A DNA stretch of 64,000 bases from Mariniflexile fucanivorans (GTDB taxonomy: Bacteria; Bacteroidota; Bacteroidia; Flavobacteriales; Flavobacteriaceae). Below the pieces are notes generated by a model. It saw only the letters and a list, made by a program, of their open reading frames with translations. It ran no database searches and was not told the origin of the DNA. Position 1 is the stretch's first letter; the number at the start of each line of letters is the position of its first letter. Shown here one piece after another: positions 61,265 through 64,000 of the stretch. Location: contig NZ_SLUP01000008.1 of NCBI RefSeq assembly GCF_004341235.1, forward strand, positions 211,882 through 275,881. The letters run 5' to 3'. A program made the translations under genes and the position numbers.

Positions 61265-63353
61265 TTATTTAAATTTTATTTGTGTCAAGGCTTTTTCAGG
61301 GCTTGTTGTCGGTAAATTACAGGTTGAATTGAGGCAGATATAAATATAAGTCTCGTCAGAAACGTATCGATTTTCCAACAAAGACAGATTACTTTCTTTT
61401 GTAGAACCAGCTATCAAAATATTTGGCAAATAGTTAGAATTCAGTGATTTCAATTTCTGTTTGGCATCCTTTCCTGAAATGGCAACTTCATAATATGGGT
61501 TTGAATAGTTCAAATTAAGTGAAAGCCAATTTGAATAACCTGAAGGAACCGACATGATGTCAGAATACACATTGTTAAGCATTTGTTTAGCCATTTTTGA
61601 GTAGGTTTCATTTGAATAATAATGACTTAATTTAAGTAAATTTTTAGCCATTATTGAATTGGAGGATGGGATAACACCATCAATAACTTCCATTTTACGT
61701 GTTATTAAATTGGTCTCCAAATTTGAAGTGAAGAATAACATTTTACTCTTGTCGTCCAAGAAATGAGTGATTGTATAATCGGTAAGTTCTTTGGCAGATT
61801 GAAGCCATTTTTCGTCAAGAGTGACTTCATAAAGTGTAATAAAAGCTTGGACGACCATCGCGTAATCTTCCGAAAATCCTTCAATTGTGCTTTTACCATT
61901 TTTATGGTTACGGAATAATCCACCATCCTTACGGAGTTGATTGGTCTTAATGAAATTGGCATTCTTCAAGGCTTTTTCCAGATACTCTTCATTACCAAAA
62001 ACACGGTAGGCATCTACATAACCTTTCAACATGAGCGAATTCCATGAAGTCAAAATTTTATCGTCTGTTCTTGGTGGCTTACGTAAGCTTCTGATTTTTA
62101 AAAGTTTGATATGCCATTTTGAAACCATGGAAATCAAATCTTCCAATTTGATGGAGTGCTGGCTTGCAAAATCTGCATCGCTTTTCGTTTTGAACAAAAT
62201 ATATTGTCCATCTTCCCATTTTCCAGTGGAATTGATATTGTAATAGTCTTTGAACATGTCAAATTCAGACTTAAAAACTGTTTTTTAATTCAGCTTCTGT
62301 CCAACTGTAATAGACACCTTCTTTCAGATTACCGTTTTTGTCTTCGCTATCCGCATCCAAAGAAGAATAGAAACCACCGGATTCATCAGAAAGTTCCACG
62401 TTGATAAAATTCAATGTTTGTTCAACAATGTCTTTAAATCTATCATTCTTTGAGATGAGATAGGCATCGGAATATAGACTGACGAGTTGCGCATTGTCAT
62501 ACAGCATCTTTTCAAAATGCGGGATGTGCCATTTTGCATCCACCGAATACCTCGAGAATCCACCACCAATTTGGTCATAGAGTCCTCCATCTGCCATTTT
62601 TGTTAAAGCTTTCATAACATAACTTTGCAATTGGGCATCATCATTCTGAAAGCTGTACCTTAAAAGAAAATTCAAATTATTTGGCATTGGAAATTTTGGT
62701 GCAGTTGCTTGTCCACCATACTCAAAGTCCAGATTTGATTTCCATGCTTTAATAATCGCACTGAGTTTTTTAGGTGTAAACTTTATATCTTCGGTATTGA
62801 GAGACACCAGTTCGGAAGTTTTGATACCATGGGTCAATTTATCAGCGTAATCCATGACTTTTTGAGGGTCATTTTTATATAGGTTTGAAATATCTGTTAG
62901 AGCCTTTATCCATTGGTCTTTTGTAAAATAAGTGCCACCAAAAATTGGTCTTCCATCAGGTAGTGTTATGCAATTTAATGGCCATCCTGCGCTTCCAGTC
63001 ATCAACTGAATGGCGTTCATATATATTTGATCGACATCAGGACGTTCTTCGCGATCGACTTTGATAGATACAAAATTAGCGTTCATCAGTTTGGCGACTG
63101 AATCATTTTCAAAACTTTCTTCCTCCATCACGTGACACCAATGACAGGCGGAGTAGCCCACCGAAATAATAATAAGCTTTTCGCTCTTTTTTGCGAGTTC
63201 CAAAGTTTCGGAATTCCAAGCTTTCCAATCCACAGGATTAAAGGCGTGTTGCAATAGGTACGGACTCGTTTCATGAATCAAATCATTGACGAATTCCTTA
63301 TTATCGTTCTTTTTGGAACTGTCTTTATTGGCGCAACCAAAACTGGCTGCCAT
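61265..63353 (-). pseudogene. DUF255 thioredoxin-domain protein (YyaL/SSP411-like), frameshifted
   Basis: Two adjacent frames make one protein: N-terminal part 62271-63353 (HETSPYLLQHAFNPVDW, thioredoxin-like SACHWCHVMEEESF, PLNCITLPDGRPIFGGTYF, GGGFSRYSVDAKWHIPHFEK) and C-terminal part 61265-62257 (DDKILTSWNSLMLKGY, the six-hairpin-like region). One extra base in the A5/T5 run at 62273-62277 breaks the frame; removing it joins AELKNSFKSEFDMFKDYY. Also, the in-frame codons before the Met at 63353 encode a lipoprotein signal (KRILIYLCAMAASFGC) but end at a TGA (63387-63389) with no normal start codon. So two lesions are visible. Confidence 0.82.
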
Positions 63354-63942
63354 TGCGCATAGGTATATTAATATACGTTTTAAATTTCAAATTTTATCCA
63401 ATATACTACTAAAAACAGGAATAGTTTTCATTATATTAAAAGATTTCAGAACAATGCAACACCTGTTATAGGAATTGACACAATTTTATTAGAGTATAAG
63501 ATTTATGTAATATTTAACCACAACTTAGTAGCTTAAATTTAAAGGTTCAGATTTTTTACATTTAACACTGTGCTTATAGTTTTCATTATTGAAATAAGTT
63601 TTTTAAAATTAATAAAATAATGTTCTGTAGAGATGTACTTATATTTTTTTTATAAGGTAAAAAGTATTCTTGTATTAAATAGAACAAGTGCAAAAGGTAT
63701 GGTGTTTTCAAACAAAACTCTTTCTAGTTACAACCTTAAAAAACATCACTAAATTAAGTAAACGCATCATTTGTTCTATAAGTTGATTAATTTCTGCCAT
63801 TACTTCTTTAAGCCTAAAACTAATTTTGCACTAAATTATATTTTTCAATAAAACTATAGGTATTTATTTTTTTAAAAAAAGATTTGGGTAGTCAATTGAA
63901 GTTTTTAAAGAAGTAAAAATTATTAATTAAATCATAAAACTT
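63354..63942. other. 589-bp intergenic region
   Basis: AT-rich, no supported gene, RNA or repeat; must contain the promoter of the kinase gene at 63943. Confidence 0.4.
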
Positions 63943-64000
63943 GTGTATTACTTAGGATTAGACATAGGGAGTTCATCAATTAAAGCGGCATTAGTAGAAA
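63943..64000 (+). CDS. FGGY carbohydrate kinase, probably xylulokinase (first 19 codons)
   Basis: GTG start at 63943 (in-frame stop TAA at 63928, no ATG between) followed by YYLGLDIGSSSIKAALVE, the N-terminal ATP-binding phosphate-1 motif of FGGY sugar kinases. Xylulokinase is the most likely member, but the gene is cut by the window edge. Confidence 0.75.
   Translation, partial: MYYLGLDIGSSSIKAALVE

Overview
The window is a low-GC chromosome segment of a flavobacterium (phylum Bacteroidota, most likely a marine Flavobacteriaceae). The signs are promoters of the TTG-N19/20-TAnnTTTG type, a CCC-motif membrane protein, a TonB-dependent receptor with an N-terminal carboxypeptidase-regulatory-like domain, a PgpH-type 7TM-HD protein, a 6S-like RNA between zapA and rny, and several DUF families typical of the group. 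No species is claimed.

Region 1 (1-36.8 kb) is ordinary core genome: rlmD (cut by the left edge), rocD, two small membrane proteins, an Smr protein, a lipoprotein, a cysteine desulfurase, a TonB-dependent receptor with an M23 peptidase, a ZapB-like coiled-coil protein with zapA, the 6S-like RNA, rny, two paralogous soluble PAS histidine kinases (one with a stop at codon 3), xerD, aroQ among three small outer-membrane beta-barrel genes, lpdA, an NDH-2-like dehydrogenase, a DinB-like protein, msrB, an M48 lipoprotein, an MFS carrier, clpC, gyrA, a TPR protein, an NlpC/P60 peptidase, a thiolase, and the 7TM-HD phosphodiesterase. It ends with tRNA-Ser(GCT) and tRNA-Pro(TGG).

Region 2 (36.8-about 60.7 kb) is a tandem array of integrative elements at the 3' end of tRNA-Pro. 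Three related tyrosine recombinases (37034, 38893, 59361) each lie 210-250 bp downstream of a copy of the tRNA-Pro 3' end. The middle element is bounded by perfect 17-bp direct repeats (38663-38679 and 59119-59135) and is about 20.5 kb long. Its left part holds an XRE regulator, a HEPN-like protein followed by two free-standing relatives of its C-terminal domain, a palindrome-rich non-coding stretch, an undescribed three-gene cassette, and a serine-type tRNA-like gene with a GAA (Phe) anticodon.

Its right part (45.2-58.9 kb) is a dense defence operon. A type I restriction-modification system (half-size HsdS, small protein, HsdM, full HsdS, HsdR, YgjP-like metallopeptidase) is interleaved with a metallophosphoesterase, an AbiE-like antitoxin/toxin pair, and a short type II (E2-only) CBASS system: CD-NTase, E2-like protein and a patatin phospholipase of the CapV kind. 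A two-TM GGDEF protein is translationally coupled between the phospholipase and hsdR. This nesting of a CBASS and a membrane GGDEF cyclase inside one R-M operon is the strongest candidate for a new or hybrid system.

Region 3 (60.7-64 kb) holds a frameshifted DUF255/thioredoxin-domain lipoprotein gene and, at the right edge, the first codons of a carbohydrate kinase like xylulokinase.
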